A stretch of 64,000 nt of DNA from assembly GCF_022701195.1 (NCBI RefSeq), contig NZ_CP078089.1, forward strand, positions 496,001 through 560,000. The letters run 5' to 3'. Shown piece by piece: positions 18,822 through 29,394 of the stretch. Numbering within the stretch: position 1 is the first letter of the stretch; every line of letters begins with the position of its first letter. The translations under genes and the position numbers were made by a program. Source of the stretch: Allobaculum mucilyticum (GTDB taxonomy: Bacteria > Bacillota_I > Bacilli_A > Erysipelotrichales > Erysipelotrichaceae). The notes beneath the pieces were generated by a model. That model ran no database searches. It was given only the letters and a program-made list of their open reading frames with translations, and was not told where the DNA came from.

Positions 18822-20466
18822 CAATGTCATTAAGTTAAGGAGGGATAAAAATCGTATACCATGTTCATGAGCGTTGTCATTTCTTATATTTTGCGTCTCA
18901 GGCATGACGAAAAGGATGATTTTCTACCTGTTGAAAAAATCATCCTGATGACTTTTCGGTTTTCAAATCTGTCACTTCTTCTTTCTGGTATCAGCTCTTC
19001 CTTCTCTGATCGGAGATATCCTGGCCAGAAGAAGATCTTCCAGTGTACTCAAGCTGATTCTGGCTTTTTTGAACAGCCACTGTTGAATCGTTTTGATGAT
19101 GAATCCGAAATCTGCCTTCTGCTTGTGCTTTTTGGCCTGAGCGATGCGCTTCTGGTGCTGACGAGATCTTTCTACCTTGTTGCGCAAACGGGAACAAAGA
19201 TTGTAGAGAGTCATTTTGGCATAGATCTCTGCCTGGACCAGATCAAGCTTCCTTGAATGAGTCCATTCAAGATCGGTGTTTCGTTTCAGTCCCCTGAAGC
19301 CGACTTCAACCTGCCAGCGCAGACGGTAGATCTGCTTGATGTCCTCGGTCCCAAACTCAGCTTCCGACAGATTGGTGCAGACGGTAATGAATGATTCATT
19401 CCCTTCGCAGGCAGCTTTGAACCTCACAACCCTGATATTTAAAGGGAGTTCAGTCGTTTGACCGTCAAATTCAGGATGCTTCCTGTACGAAGAGATGTAC
19501 TTATAGACATCCCAATGGTCTTTGACATGCCTGTTGTTTTACTGGTCAGAATCACATTGAAAGGAATGTCATACTCTTCTGACTCGGGAGTCTTATAGTA
19601 CTTGAGAATGCTTGTAGATGATGTCTCGTCTTTGATACGTATGACAAAGGGACATGTTCCTTCTGCAGGCGATAGAAAGACATAAGAGCTTCGTATCCCC
19701 GATCAGCGATGAAGATGGCTTTCTGAAATGAAGAACGCTGAGCGAGTTCAAGAAGAGCTGAATCTTCATTCTTCTCAGAGCCGGGTTGAAGCAGCGCGTC
19801 AGTAAAGACGGAGTTGAGGGCGTCGAATTCGGCATTCAAATGAACAAAGTGCCTCTTCTTGCCTTTTTAGAAGCGCCATAGGTGATGTCATTGTCCTGTT
19901 CAGGAAGAACTTGAATCTCGCTTCCATCTACAGCGAGGAGGCGATAACCCTTGAAGGTTTTAACATCAGAGCTGGAAGTTGCCTTGTTAAACCGATTGAA
20001 GACGTTTTTATAAAGTGAAGAGTTGATTTTGGAACGGGCCTGAGACACAGCAGAGGCTGAAACAGATGATCCGCCCTTAAACAGGATCCAGGGAAAGGAA
20101 GCAGCGAGGGATTCCTCTGTCAGCTGAAACGGAAGAAGGACAAGCTCATGCAGGTCAATCTGCCGCTTACGGGTGAAGGCGGACTGAGAAGTAAAATTGG
20201 CAGGGTTCGCCGTTTCTGAGCTGATGATATTGAGGAAGGTGTTTCTGAAGAAAGAACATTCTTTGGCGATAGCAGTCATAGGGAAAACTCCTTTAAGTTC
20301 TCCCCATCGGCTGCGAAGCAGCCGCGCGGCGGCAGAAATTTGTCAATAGATTTTTAGAAAAAGTGAAAAAACTCGAATCATTCGAGATTTGACTTGAAGA
20401 GTAGAAAAAGACCACATCACTGCTTAACGCTGATGTGGTCTGAGAAATCTTAACTTAATGACATTG
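18822..20466 (-). mobile_element. IS4-like element B with 9-bp target duplication
   Basis: The terminal repeats CAATGTCATTAAGTTAA at 18822 and the inverted copy ending at 20466 bound 1645 bp. The element is flanked by GTCTACAAC on both sides (18813-18821 and 20467-20475), a clean 9-bp duplication. The internal sequence is clearly diverged from copies A, C and D although the terminal repeats are the same. Confidence 0.9.
18972..20279 (-). pseudogene. IS4-family transposase, frameshifted (element B)
   Basis: The N-terminal 147 residues (20279-19836) hold SAVSQARSKINSSLYKNVF and LLAVDGSEIQVLPEQDND with the first catalytic Asp. A middle piece (19839-19552) has LLQPGSEKNEDSALLELAQR and IADRGYEALMSFYRLQ with the second Asp. 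A C-terminal piece (19427-18972) has IYRLRWQVEVGFRGLKRNTD with the YREK glutamate. The pieces are in different frames, with breaks near 19838 and 19550-19430. The overall order matches the transposases of elements A, C and E. Confidence 0.85.
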
Positions 20467-20480
20467 GTCTACAACAGAAG

Positions 20481-20520
20481 AAAAAGGACGATCCCCAGAA
20501 AAATCAGATCGTCCTTTTCC
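20481..20520. terminator. terminator-like hairpin
   Basis: AAAAGGACGAT and ATCGTCCTTTT pair around a 15-base loop with A/T tracts on both sides. It sits just right of element B and may have served a gene that element B or an earlier rearrangement separated from it. Confidence 0.55.
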
Positions 20521-20788
20521 GTCTTTGACCTTTATTGTGCTGCCGAAGTTCTACGAAAACATCTTGTAAATGTCAATTATAAATTGAGGGTATTGGGCAA
20601 TTATATTTTGCAGTTTTTAACACAGCCAAGCGAAACCGGCCTCCCTTGACTGTCACGCCCGAAGCTGACCGCTTTTACACCCAAAATGACCGCTTCAGCA
20701 TCAGAGCTTCATTTTATTTGACAAACAGGCTTAACTGTAATTGTAAAGACGTCGTTTACCACAGAACTGATTGCAGAAAAGAATTCTT

Positions 20789-21324
20789 ATGATCCGTAAA
20801 TTTATATCTGCCGTCCTGAGTTCATCCATCATACTCTCCGGACCATTGATCCGTACTGAACCTGCACCGCAGACATCTAGTCCAATGGGATGCAGCGATA
20901 CCTGTGAAAGCCTGCAGGATACTCTTCTGCTGGAAGATACATCAGAAACCGGTCACAGACTGTACAGGTATGAAAGCGGCGTAGAAGTCGAAGTTCTCAG
21001 TGAAAACGAATGGATCATTCGAGACTATCCAAATGTTTTTGAAGCTGAAACTCCCGAAAAGGCATGCGCTCATGGACTTCGATCGGCCTGGCTATCCTGA
21101 CGTTTGCCAACGCAGTTTTAACAACATGTCAGACCGTTCAATATATCACCGGCCATGACATCTGCCGGATTGTACTCAGCTATCTGACCGCTGCCCCCTC
21201 TAATGGAACATTTACCTATGAACTGACCGGAACTTATATTCCAGGCTATATTCCAGGGTGTGAGCCTGCCCATTCGCTGCCCTGCAATTCCGGATACTGG
21301 GAATATCGAGTGATCCGAAAATGA
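20789..21324 (+). pseudogene. small secreted protein, probable single frameshift
   Basis: The first frame (20789-21100) starts MIRKFISAVLSSSIILSG, a likely signal peptide, followed by an acidic cysteine-containing region. The second frame (21064-21324) continues with a hydrophobic segment SIGLAILTFANAVLTTCQTV and a cysteine- and glycine-rich tail, GTYIPGYIPGC and NSGYWEYRVIRK. A one-base change near the AAAAGG tract at 21057 would join them into a single protein of about 175 residues. I do not recognise the family. Size, secretion signal and Cys content resemble small toxin/bacteriocin precursors, but that is only an analogy. Confidence 0.45.
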
Positions 21325-21355
21325 TTACGCTGTCCAGAAAAAACTGATCGGATTT

Positions 21356-21532
21356 ATGATTCTAGCCTTACAGTGGCCGTTCGTACTTTCTCTGTCCCAT
21401 TATCTGAACGTCCATGCTTATATTCTCTGGGCATGGACCATCGGAATCCTGTTCATGCTTTTATTATATGCAGTCCAGTTCTCTCTGATCCGGCCGCTCT
21501 TAACAGGATCCGCAGGATACAGAAGGATATAA
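21356..21532 (+). CDS. small two-TM protein, possible
   Basis: A 58-residue ORF starts MILALQWPFVLSLSHYLNV and has two hydrophobic stretches (about 3-20 and 24-45), then a short basic tail. It begins 31 bp after the previous reading frame on the same strand. No good ribosome binding site is visible. The size, topology and position are those of an accessory or immunity-type protein for the preceding secreted ORF, which is inference only. Confidence 0.3.
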   Translation: MILALQWPFVLSLSHYLNVHAYILWAWTIGILFMLLLYAVQFSLIRPLLTGSAGYRRI

Positions 21533-21653
21533 CATTCAGTCATTCATTCGATCCTCCATCTTCATTACAGACATTTGGCAGAATGATGATGAAAAGAATG
21601 GTGAAGACTGACATCTGTTCCTGTTCTCACTTTTTAAAGCAGGAGCAAAAAGA

Positions 21654-21824
21654 ATGCAATGGCTGACCGGTTTAAACCTGATTCATCAGAGCATCCTTTT
21701 CTGCTGTTATCTGTTATCTATTCAAGCGCATCGTCCCTTCTACCGCACGGCCAATCCTTCATTCAGTCATGGAAATCCGGCTTCAAAAAAGAATGGCTCC
21801 ATCCGGGCTGATGAATTTCTTTGA
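21654..21824 (+). CDS. small ORF with hydrophobic N-terminus, possible
   Basis: A 56-residue ORF starts MQWLTGLNLIHQSILFCCYL. AGGAG lies 8 bp before its ATG, the best initiation signal in this interval. The N-terminal 25 residues are hydrophobic; the rest is polar and basic. It lies between the 2-TM ORF and the thrE-like relic. No family recognised. Confidence 0.28.
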   Translation: MQWLTGLNLIHQSILFCCYLLSIQAHRPFYRTANPSFSHGNPASKKNGSIRADEFL

Positions 21825-21863
21825 ACCGGACTGGCCTGTATGTTGTATGAAGGAGATGATATT

Positions 21864-22602
21864 TTGGAATTAGAAGATACGAGCCGGCTTGCGACGGTTA
21901 TCATGCGAACAGGCAAGCTGCTTCTCGCTTCCGGCGGCGATGTCGTCAGTGTCAAACAGGCCATGAAGACTGTATGCAAGACGCATTCCGATGCGAAAAA
22001 GCCAGAAGCCATTGTCGGGTCAAACACGATCACGTTTTCGTTCAAAGTACATCATCAGATCATCACACGAGTCTGCGAAGTGAAAAAAATCGGCAATGAC
22101 ATCACGCATATCGAAATGATTCACGACTTCTGCGAGCACTGCGCAGATATGTCCCTCGATCAGATGGAAAAGGCCCTGGATGAAATTGAAAACACACGGC
22201 CTGTTGCCAGATGGATCCGGGTGCTTGCCTCCGGTATCTGTTCCGCAGGTTTTGGTCTGTTTTTAACGACTGGCTGGATACACCTTATATTTTCTGATTG
22301 GACTGGGAGCAGGGTGGATTTTAACGTCCAAAGCCAATCGAATCATGAATATCATTGCCGCCAGTTTCTTTGTCACGATTATTCCAATTCTGCTGCAGAA
22401 AATCGGAATCCATATCGGTATCGAGAAAACGGTAGTTTCCAACATGCCTCTGATGGTGCCGGGCATGGTTATGTTCAATGCAATTCGCGATACCCTGAAC
22501 GGTAACTATCAGGCAGGATGGAACCGGATTGCGGAAGCGTTAATGATCGGTGCTTCAATCGCAACAGGCACCGGCGTAGCGCTGGCGGTACACCTGATAT
22601 GA
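21864..22602 (+). pseudogene. threonine/serine exporter family protein (ThrE N-terminal type), frameshifted
   Basis: From a TTG start preceded by AGGAG (8-bp spacing), the protein begins LELEDTSRLATVIMRTGKLLLASGGDVVSVKQAM, typical of the DUF1212/ThrE soluble-plus-membrane protein. Near 22270 the frame changes. The downstream frame carries the membrane helices, IMNIIAASFFVTIIPILLQK and MPLMVPGMVMFNAIRDTLNG, ending at 22602. The stop overlaps the start of the second subunit gene (ATGA). These pairs export threonine and serine. This copy is disrupted, as is its partner. Confidence 0.8.
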
Positions 22603-23107
22603 CGACTATTCTGATCAATGCGCTTGGAGCGGGATTGTCTGCAGCATGTGCTCCATTCGCTTTAACGGACGGGGGAAAAATATCCCGTAGCCGGTCTGAT
22701 CGGTTTTGCAGCTGCTTTTGTCACGGGATTTTTTCCGGTCTGTATGTAAGAGCGTTTGTCTCGGGCTGACCTACAGCATTCTCTCGGAGATTTTCTCCCG
22801 ACTCTACCACAAGCCGGTAGCAGTTTATCTGCCGGCTGTTCTCGTTCCGTTCGTTCCAGGAAAACTGACCTACTACATGATGGGCGAATTCGTCCATGGC
22901 GACCGGGTTGCGGCACTTGACCGCGTCGCAGAGATTCTGTGCGTATGCGGAATGATCGCTCTGGCTATACTTCTGACCGAAACAGTCATCCGGCTCTGGA
23001 CAGAATTCAGAAAGAAAAAGCCGCCTGATCATTGCAACAAACAGCAATCAGGCCGCTGGGACGGCGTGAATATAAGAAATTTCCAAAAGACTGACCATTC
23101 AATTTAA
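22599..23107 (+). pseudogene. ThrE-type small membrane subunit (DUF3815), frameshifted
   Basis: The start MTTILINALGAGLSAACAPFAL is in one frame. After about 22670 the conserved helices continue in another: LGLTYSILSEIFSRLYHKPVAVYLPAVLVPFVPG and TYYMMGEFVHGD, up to 23107. It forms a translationally overlapping pair with the preceding thrE-type gene. Together they would make one exporter. Both being broken suggests a decayed transport locus caught between IS copies B and C. Confidence 0.7.
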
Positions 23108-23121
23108 AGTAGCTGCGGGTA

Positions 23122-24826
23122 CAATGTCATTAAGTTAAAGTCGTAAACCTCGCTGAAGTTCCTGAACCAGAGGAGTAGAAGGATTGTTCTAAGAAGAGGA
23201 AGCACGACGAAAAGGGTAATTTTCGTGTTTAAAAAATCACCCTGTCGTTAATTAGTGCTTTATCAAGCTGTTCTACCTATTTTTTTTTCTTTTTTTCCTT
23301 TTTACCTTCGCGGTCGATCAGGGCGAACAGATTCTGTCTTTCGTTCCAGAAGTTTAATAAGCCCTGCTCCGGTATAGGTTCCTTCATTCCAGAAGAACGA
23401 TCGAGTTGCAGCCATAAGAATCGAGTTGCAGCCATAAGAAAGGTAAAGTCGATTTTTCGTTCCGTCTTCCGTTTCAGCCCGTTCCAGCCAAAGGCGAGTC
23501 TTCTTCCTTTTTCGACGTGATTACGGATTCTCGAATTCATGTTGTAAATGGTCATCTTGGCGTACACCTCTCCAATGACCACTTCTTTCTTTCTGCCGTG
23601 AATATGTTCCAGGCCCAGCTCTCTTTGAGATCTCTGAAACTGATTTCGATCTGCCAGCGCAGCCGGTGATTTTCTTCAGATCATCCGTGCTGAAGGAATC
23701 AGCAGAGAGGTTGGCAAAAAGTGTAATAAAGGACTCTTTTTCCCCGCATTTAACCTTAAATCTGACTGCTCTTCCATGGAGGGGCAGCTCCGTTACACCG
23801 TTTGAAAACTCAGGGTGTTTTGGATAAGACGAAATGTACTTGTATGTATCCCAGTTCTCCTTAACCTTCTTATTGTTCCTGGAAGTTAAAGTTACATCAA
23901 ATGGAATGTCATACTCTTCGGTTTCCGGTGTGGGATAGTGCTTCAGAGTACTGGTTGCGGAGGATTCATCTTTGATTCGAATGACGAAGTGTTTTCCGGA
24001 TTGATCGAGCCGGTGAAATGTCATGAGGCATTCGTATCCTCTGTCACAGGTGTAGATAACGTTCGGATCTTCGACCCGCTCTGCCAGATCAAGGAAAGCA
24101 GAGTCTTCATTCTTCTCGGAGCCGGGCTGCAGTACCATATCGACGCAGGTGTGATTCAAGACATCGTAAAGCATGTTGGCATGGAAGTAATGGCGCTTTC
24201 CGCCTTTCTTGGACCCTCCATAAGTCGATAAATCGTTACCGTCAGGCGAGACGCGCAGTTCGAGCCGTCCACGGCCAGGAGCCTGTAACTTTTGAAACGC
24301 TCGGTATCAAGATAGCGGAACCCCTGGCTCATTCTGTTGAAAACGCCGATATATAGAGACGATTTGATTTTCTGTCTTGCCTGGGAGATAGCGGATAAAG
24401 AAGCTGAAGACAGAGACGGATGAAGCTGTGGGAGTGAAGCACTGATTGACCGGGTATCTGCCCGATAGGAAATAGAGATAACAGGTAACAGGTTCAGATT
24501 TCTGTTTCTGGAGAAATCCGTTTGGGGATTAGAAAAATTTCAGGTTTACAGATTTCAGCCGCTATTGCGCGGTTAAAAGATCTTCTGAATTTATCGCATA
24601 GATTACTGGTGTCAGACATAGGTGATTTTTCCTTTCATCACCTGACTGGCCGCTACGCGGCCGCACGGCGGGTGAAAAAACAACATTTAGAACCAACAAA
24701 ATCAATTTATGCAAAATAAAAACCAGTTTTTACGATTAGCAAAAACTGGTTTTATAAGCCTTGAAAAAGAGGACCTCTTCTTAGTGCGATTGGAGATCCT
24801 CGTTCGAAATTAACTTAATGACATTG
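23122..24826 (-). mobile_element. IS4-like element, copy C
   Basis: Complete 1705-bp copy of the same IS as copy A, inverted relative to it, with terminal repeats at 23122 and ending 24826. It carries a 20-bp tandem duplication at 23401-23420/23421-23440 not found in copies A and D. Its flanks (CTGCGGGTA left, CTCACTCAT right) do not match, so the original target duplication has been lost. Confidence 0.9.
23277..24619 (-). pseudogene. IS4-family transposase, frameshifted (copy C)
   Basis: Same protein as copy A, from MSDTSNLCDKFRRSF at 24619. The middle is better preserved than in A, with IYTCDRGYECLMTFHRLDQSG intact. A one-base deletion near 23668 (AAAATCACCGG where A has AAATCTACCGG) throws the YREK region out of frame, and the 20-bp duplication at 23401-23440 adds another shift. 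The copy is inactive. Confidence 0.85.
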
Positions 24827-25015
24827 CTCACTCATGACAAAAACGATAGATAATACGAATATCAATATAAATTTGTAGAAATATTGTCAATTAATCTGTT
24901 AAATTTAAAAATGGAATCGGAGGTGAGAGAGTAAAATTATGTATGCTGCAAGTGAAAAACAGTACCGATTGTAAAAAATTATTATAACGATTTTCCAAAT
25001 GTTCTATTAGCTATA
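24827..25015. other. AT-rich spacer between IS copies
   Basis: About 190 bp, far richer in A and T than the surrounding chromosome. A GGAGGTGAG site is followed by a start codon, but the frame (MYAASEKQYRL) stops after 11 codons. It may be the start of a gene cut by the following IS1634-like element. Confidence 0.35.
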
Positions 25016-26757
25016 GTTCCCAAAAATTTTTACCACTAGTTTCTGTTTTTTAACTCTCTAGCGATCAGCCTAGAATATAACCGCTTTATTTAAAGCGATA
25101 ATAGTCTTCATACTAACTCTCTTATACGAATGATGATACAATTTCTAGTGGGAATTGATTACCACTAGAAAGGTGAAAATGTTCATTGTTTATAAGCGTC
25201 AAAATGGGACCAACTATGCAAGAGTCTGTATTTCTCAATGGAAAAATGGGACAAGTCGTCAGAAGACAGTTCACAATCTGGGGCGAGTAATCGATAAGGA
25301 TAAGCATATTTTCAAAAATCGAGAACGTGGCTTATTCACTTATGACCTTGAAACGGACACTTTTGATACGCCCGACTGGCTTTCTGACCTTGCTGAACCG
25401 AAGCCGAATCCAGACTCGAATTTGGTTAAGATTCCTTCCGAGAAGCTGATCGTCAACTTTGGGGATGCCTGGTTTCTTTCTCGCTTTCTTGAAATAGAAG
25501 GTCTGGACCATGTTCTTAAATCCATTGACTGCGCCAATGCCGATTCCTTCTTTTCAATGATTCTGTATTACGTTCTTGAACACCGGAGTAATACCTATGC
25601 CGAAGACTGGTATCAAAGTTCCTATTGCCGCTATCTGTTTCCTGAGGCTGACCTTTCCAGTCAGAATCTCTGAACTGCTCGAGCAGCTGGGAAGTGAAGA
25701 AAACTGGCGCCTGTTTTCAAAGCCTATATTCACTGGCTTGATCAGTCTGGCATTGATTATCGAAAGATCATCATCGATTCCACCGGTTTGCCCAACAGTA
25801 TCCACTTTCCTTTGACAGCTGTAAGTAACCATAATGGCAAGATCTCGAATGAAATACGTTTGATCTTTGTAGTTGAGGAAGAGATTGGATTACCTGTTTT
25901 CATGCGATATGTAGGGGTCTATCGTAGATATCAGTACTCTCGAGCAAACTTTGAGAGAACTTGAAGAGTACTCGATAGAACCTGAATTAACTTTGATGGA
26001 TGCAGGTTATTACAGTGAACAGAATACCGATTATCTCATGGATAACGGGGTGAATTTTGTCTGCCGGGTTCAGTCGAACAGGCTCACCTACAAAAAAGAT
26101 GATTGTGGAAAACAAGAAACACTGGAACGGAAAGAAGTCTCGTACGCTTTGGAAATCGGCTGTTATTCATTAAGAAAGCCTGGACAAATCTAAGTTCAAA
26201 GTACAGCGGATGGGTTTACGTCTGTAAGGATATCGCCCGCCAGAATATCGAAGAAGACCGTCTTTTATCCAGTCGTGAGTTGAAAAAGCCTGTCTATGGA
26301 CGAAATCTACAATGAATTAGCCGAAGATGGAATTTTCGTTATGGTCTCCACTCTTGAATTAAGCCCGGAAGAACTGCTGCCGGTTTACTATACAAGGCAG
26401 CAGATAGAACAAACTTTCGACTTATCAAAAACGACACTGATCTGATGCCGCTAAGGATTCACAGCGAAGAAACACTTCGAGGGCACTTGCTTCTAGTGTT
26501 TATCGCAACCGTCATCCGCAGACAAATGGAAAGGGTTCTAAACGATCCGAAAACAAAAGGTCTTCCCAAGAAAGGGAAAAAGTTGACCACGGAATCTCTG
26601 TTCCAGAATCTGGGATACCAGCATGCAAAGGTATTTTCGGATCAGATCATTCCGCAGGAAGCCAACTCCAAGGCAAATTTCGCTTATAAGATATTTGGGA
26701 TAAAATCCCCACTTGCGATATCTCTTGAAAACTCTAGTGGTAAATAAAATCGGGAAC
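25016..26757 (+). mobile_element. IS1634-like element
   Basis: Inverted ends GTTCCC...TTTACCACTAG start at 25016 and their complement ends at 26757, bounding 1742 bp with a single transposase reading direction. No clear target duplication was found. It lies directly upstream of the first protease cassette. Confidence 0.75.
25179..26747 (+). pseudogene. IS1634-family transposase, multiply frameshifted
   Basis: The N-terminus MFIVYKRQNGTNYARVCIS with the WKNGTSRQKTVHNLGRV block is typical of IS1634 transposases. Later pieces occur in other frames: TLMDAGYYSEQNTDYLMDNGVNFVCRV (catalytic Asp region, 25951-26193), then PLRIHSEETLRGHLLLVFIATVIRRQM (26445 on), the C-terminal signature. At least three frame changes between 25670 and 26445 make it non-functional. 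Confidence 0.85.
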
Positions 26758-26907
26758 TACAGATTAGTTTAAAAGAAGATTCCAATTCAGTATTTTAAAT
26801 ATAGATAGAAAACAATATTCAATACCGATTTTTCTTCTAAGCAATTCGATTTATACGCTTGTCAGCAGTTGGCTTAAAAGTATCAGAAAGGAGAGTAAAA
26901 AGAAAAA

Positions 26908-28230
26908 ATGAAAAGAATCCTCACAGCTCTGCTAACAGTCGGGCTATTTTTAACTTCAGGCTCTTCTACTTTATATGCTGAAGAGCCGTTTACTGAAGAC
27001 ACAACAACATCAGAAACAGATCAGCAAACAGACCAGATGTTCATTTCTCTTGAGGATCCTGATGAGATCAATTTTGAATGGGCAAATGCAAACAACTACG
27101 ATGCAGAGATAGAGCCATTAGGTATTGTAGGAGATGATGACCGGTATCAGGTTAAGGATCCATTTGCTACTCCTAATATTCAGACGGTTTTTATTCGCAG
27201 TATTTATACGTCCCCTACTGATGGTAAAAATTATGCATTTACAGGAAGTGGATGTCTTGTTGGAAAACAGACAGTTCTTACTGCTGCTCATGTCCTATAC
27301 AATCCCAAATATGGATTTGTAAAATCTATTCAGATCTATGTAGGATATTCAGATTCTACATATAAAGCCACCTATACTGGTAAAACTGCAATTGTTCTTC
27401 CAGGTTATAAAAAGCATGCAGATGATGTGAATGGAGAGATTATTACCCCTCAAGGTGACGATATTGGATTAATCACTTTAAAATCGTCAGTTGATAGTAA
27501 ATATGGTTATGTTAATACTGCAGCAACGGCTTCTACTGGGCAGTGGTTCACCACATATGGATATCCTGGAGATAAACTCACTTATAAGCAGGGAGTGCTG
27601 ACTTCTGTAAATCAATGGGGAGCTAATGGTCAGATCGTTAATACAAACAGCGCTTATTATAAAATAACTGCAGATATTCTGGGTGGACAATCTGGAAGTC
27701 CGTTGTTTAATAATAAAAATGAAGTATTCGCAGTGGTTTCCGGTGGGCCGAAAACTCCAGCTGTAAACAATTCAGCAACGAAAGTAACCAATGGAACCAT
27801 TGAGTTGATTTCATCCTCCGAATCTGGATATTTTCCGATCTATAGAATATATAATCCAAAAACAGGTGAACATTTTTATACTGCAGCATATAACGAAGCC
27901 GATTCTTTAACAAATTTAGGATGGCAAGCAGAGGGAGCAGCCTGGAGTACTGGATCAACGGGAGTAGATGTAGTGAGATTATATAATCCAAATACGGGTG
28001 AACACCATTATACAATCAATACTTATGAGGTTGATTTACTCGTAAAAGCAGGATGGAAAAAAGAAATGAAGGCTTGGAAAGCACCCTCTATAAGTAACAG
28101 ACCAGTCTATAGATTATATAATCCTAATTCCACAAAATTTAATCACCATTATACTGTATCTATTACTGAGAAAAACGCCTTAATTAGTTCTGGATGGAAA
28201 GACGAGGGAATAGCATGGTACGCATATTAA
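26908..28230 (+). CDS. secreted V8/trypsin-like serine protease with three DUF5648 repeats
   Basis: The 440-residue protein starts with a signal peptide (MKRILTALLTVGLFLTSG, cleavage near LYA-EE). Residues about 75-300 are a trypsin-like peptidase resembling glutamyl endopeptidases. The catalytic triad is visible as His128 (TAAHV), Asp185 (GDDIGLI) and Ser264 (GGQSGSP). The last 135 residues hold three repeats of the YRIYNPKTGEHFYT / LGWQAEGAAW pattern (DUF5648). These repeats are common in secreted Bacillota proteins and may bind the wall or glycans; that role is unproven. GAAAGGAG precedes the ATG. The end overlaps the next secreted gene by 16 bp. The inverted paralogue is at 36334-37431. 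Confidence 0.9.
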   Translation: MKRILTALLTVGLFLTSGSSTLYAEEPFTEDTTTSETDQQTDQMFISLEDPDEINFEWANANNYDAEIEPLGIVGDDDRYQVKDPFATPNIQTVFIRSIYTSPTDGKNYAFTGSGCLVGKQTVLTAAHVLYNPKYGFVKSIQIYVGYSDSTYKATYTGKTAIVLPGYKKHADDVNGEIITPQGDDIGLITLKSSVDSKYGYVNTAATASTGQWFTTYGYPGDKLTYKQGVLTSVNQWGANGQIVNTNSAYYKITADILGGQSGSPLFNNKNEVFAVVSGGPKTPAVNNSATKVTNGTIELISSSESGYFPIYRIYNPKTGEHFYTAAYNEADSLTNLGWQAEGAAWSTGSTGVDVVRLYNPNTGEHHYTINTYEVDLLVKAGWKKEMKAWKAPSISNRPVYRLYNPNSTKFNHHYTVSITEKNALISSGWKDEGIAWYAY

Positions 28231-29087
28231 ACAGAAAACTCTCTGCTTCCGTACTGGCAGCAAATCTCATAGTGTTGCCTGTACAGACAATGAAGATTGC
28301 TGCAAGCGAAGAGCAGACTCCTTTTATCTCAATGGATGATTCTGAGGACCGTTATGTTCGCACCGGAGATTCGCGAAAGCCTGTTTATCAGCCGGTAATG
28401 TATAACGGCGTTGAACTCGAACCTGAAGTCACGCAATGGTTTGGACTGAACGCTTCATCTGCTCCGATTTCAGTCAATCCGGATGGCACTCTGCATTTTT
28501 CAAAAGCCGGCGTCTATACCATTGGATATGAGTATGGTTACAGCGATGAATCACTGGCACGCTACCATAAACAGTATCCAGAGGATGAAATTCTATTTCC
28601 AGCGATTGGACGTACAGTAACTTTTTATGTATCAGATACTCCATTTGTATTCCGGTTATTCAATCCCAATACAGGCGAGCATTTTTATACCTGCTCTTCA
28701 AATGAGCGCAATGCGCTGATCAAAGCCGGATGGAGAGCCGAGCATTTCAACTGGCTAGCTGAGGAAGAGACAGCAGTTCCTGTGTACCGTCTGTATGATC
28801 CCAACGCAGGAGATCATCTGTTTACGCTCGATCAGAATGAATATGAACAGCTTGGAAAAATCGGCTGGACAAAAGAAGGCGTTGCATGGCAGTCGTCTAA
28901 AGAAAATCAAAGACCAGTCTATCGTCTGTACAATCCAAATGCGAAAACCGGACGCCATCATATGACTTCCAGCAAAAAGGAAGCAGATTATCTTGTTTCT
29001 GCTGGCTGGAAAAATGAAGGCATCGCCTGGTATGGTGCAAATGGTGAAAACAGTCTGTATGATGAAGCGGATCATCCGGCTTCATAA
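28215..29087 (+). CDS. secreted protein with unknown N-terminal domain and three DUF5648 repeats
   Basis: A 290-residue protein with signal peptide MVRILNRKLSASVLAANLIVLP. A domain of about 120 residues (VTQWFGLNASSAPISVNPDG, TIGYEYGYSDESLARYHKQYP) follows, of no family I recognise, then three DUF5648 repeats starting at FRLFNPNTGEHFYT. The ATG at 28215 is chosen because GAGGG lies 6 bp before it; it overlaps the protease by 16 bp, so translation is coupled. Its paralogue at 35357-36262 follows the second protease in the same order. The two proteins may act together outside the cell, which is inferred from conserved pairing. Confidence 0.82.
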   Translation: MVRILNRKLSASVLAANLIVLPVQTMKIAASEEQTPFISMDDSEDRYVRTGDSRKPVYQPVMYNGVELEPEVTQWFGLNASSAPISVNPDGTLHFSKAGVYTIGYEYGYSDESLARYHKQYPEDEILFPAIGRTVTFYVSDTPFVFRLFNPNTGEHFYTCSSNERNALIKAGWRAEHFNWLAEEETAVPVYRLYDPNAGDHLFTLDQNEYEQLGKIGWTKEGVAWQSSKENQRPVYRLYNPNAKTGRHHMTSSKKEADYLVSAGWKNEGIAWYGANGENSLYDEADHPAS

Positions 29088-29220
29088 ACAGAATATCGCT
29101 TGTCTTTGAGTACGATGAGAAATGCTCTGCTTAACTGCCTGTATCTCGATTTCAATCAGACTGTTGCTTTATATTTAAAAATCTGATACTCAAACTGTTT
29201 ATCAATCGATTTTAAACGTT

Positions 29221-29269
29221 AACTTCCACGATTCTGGGACTAATAAACCCGCCGATCGTGGAAGTTTTT
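29221..29269 (+). terminator. terminator after the first protease cassette
   Basis: AACTTCCACGAT pairs with ATCGTGGAAGTT around a 22-base loop and is followed by TTTTTG. It closes the two-gene operon ending at 29087. Confidence 0.75.
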
Positions 29270-29394
29270 GCCTTATTTTGGCGCTCTAAATTTTGTTGGC
29301 GCTCTAAATTTTTGTTGAGGTTTTGATACCTGCGAGCTTTTCAAAAGCTTGAGGTTTCAAACCTCATTTTGTTTAAAGGGAACCTGGACTGTCA

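Noticed and set aside
23277-23300. Poly-purine tail encoding KKEKKKKK at the end of transposase copy C
   Set aside because: It comes from an A-rich tract after a frame change and is not conserved in copies A and D.
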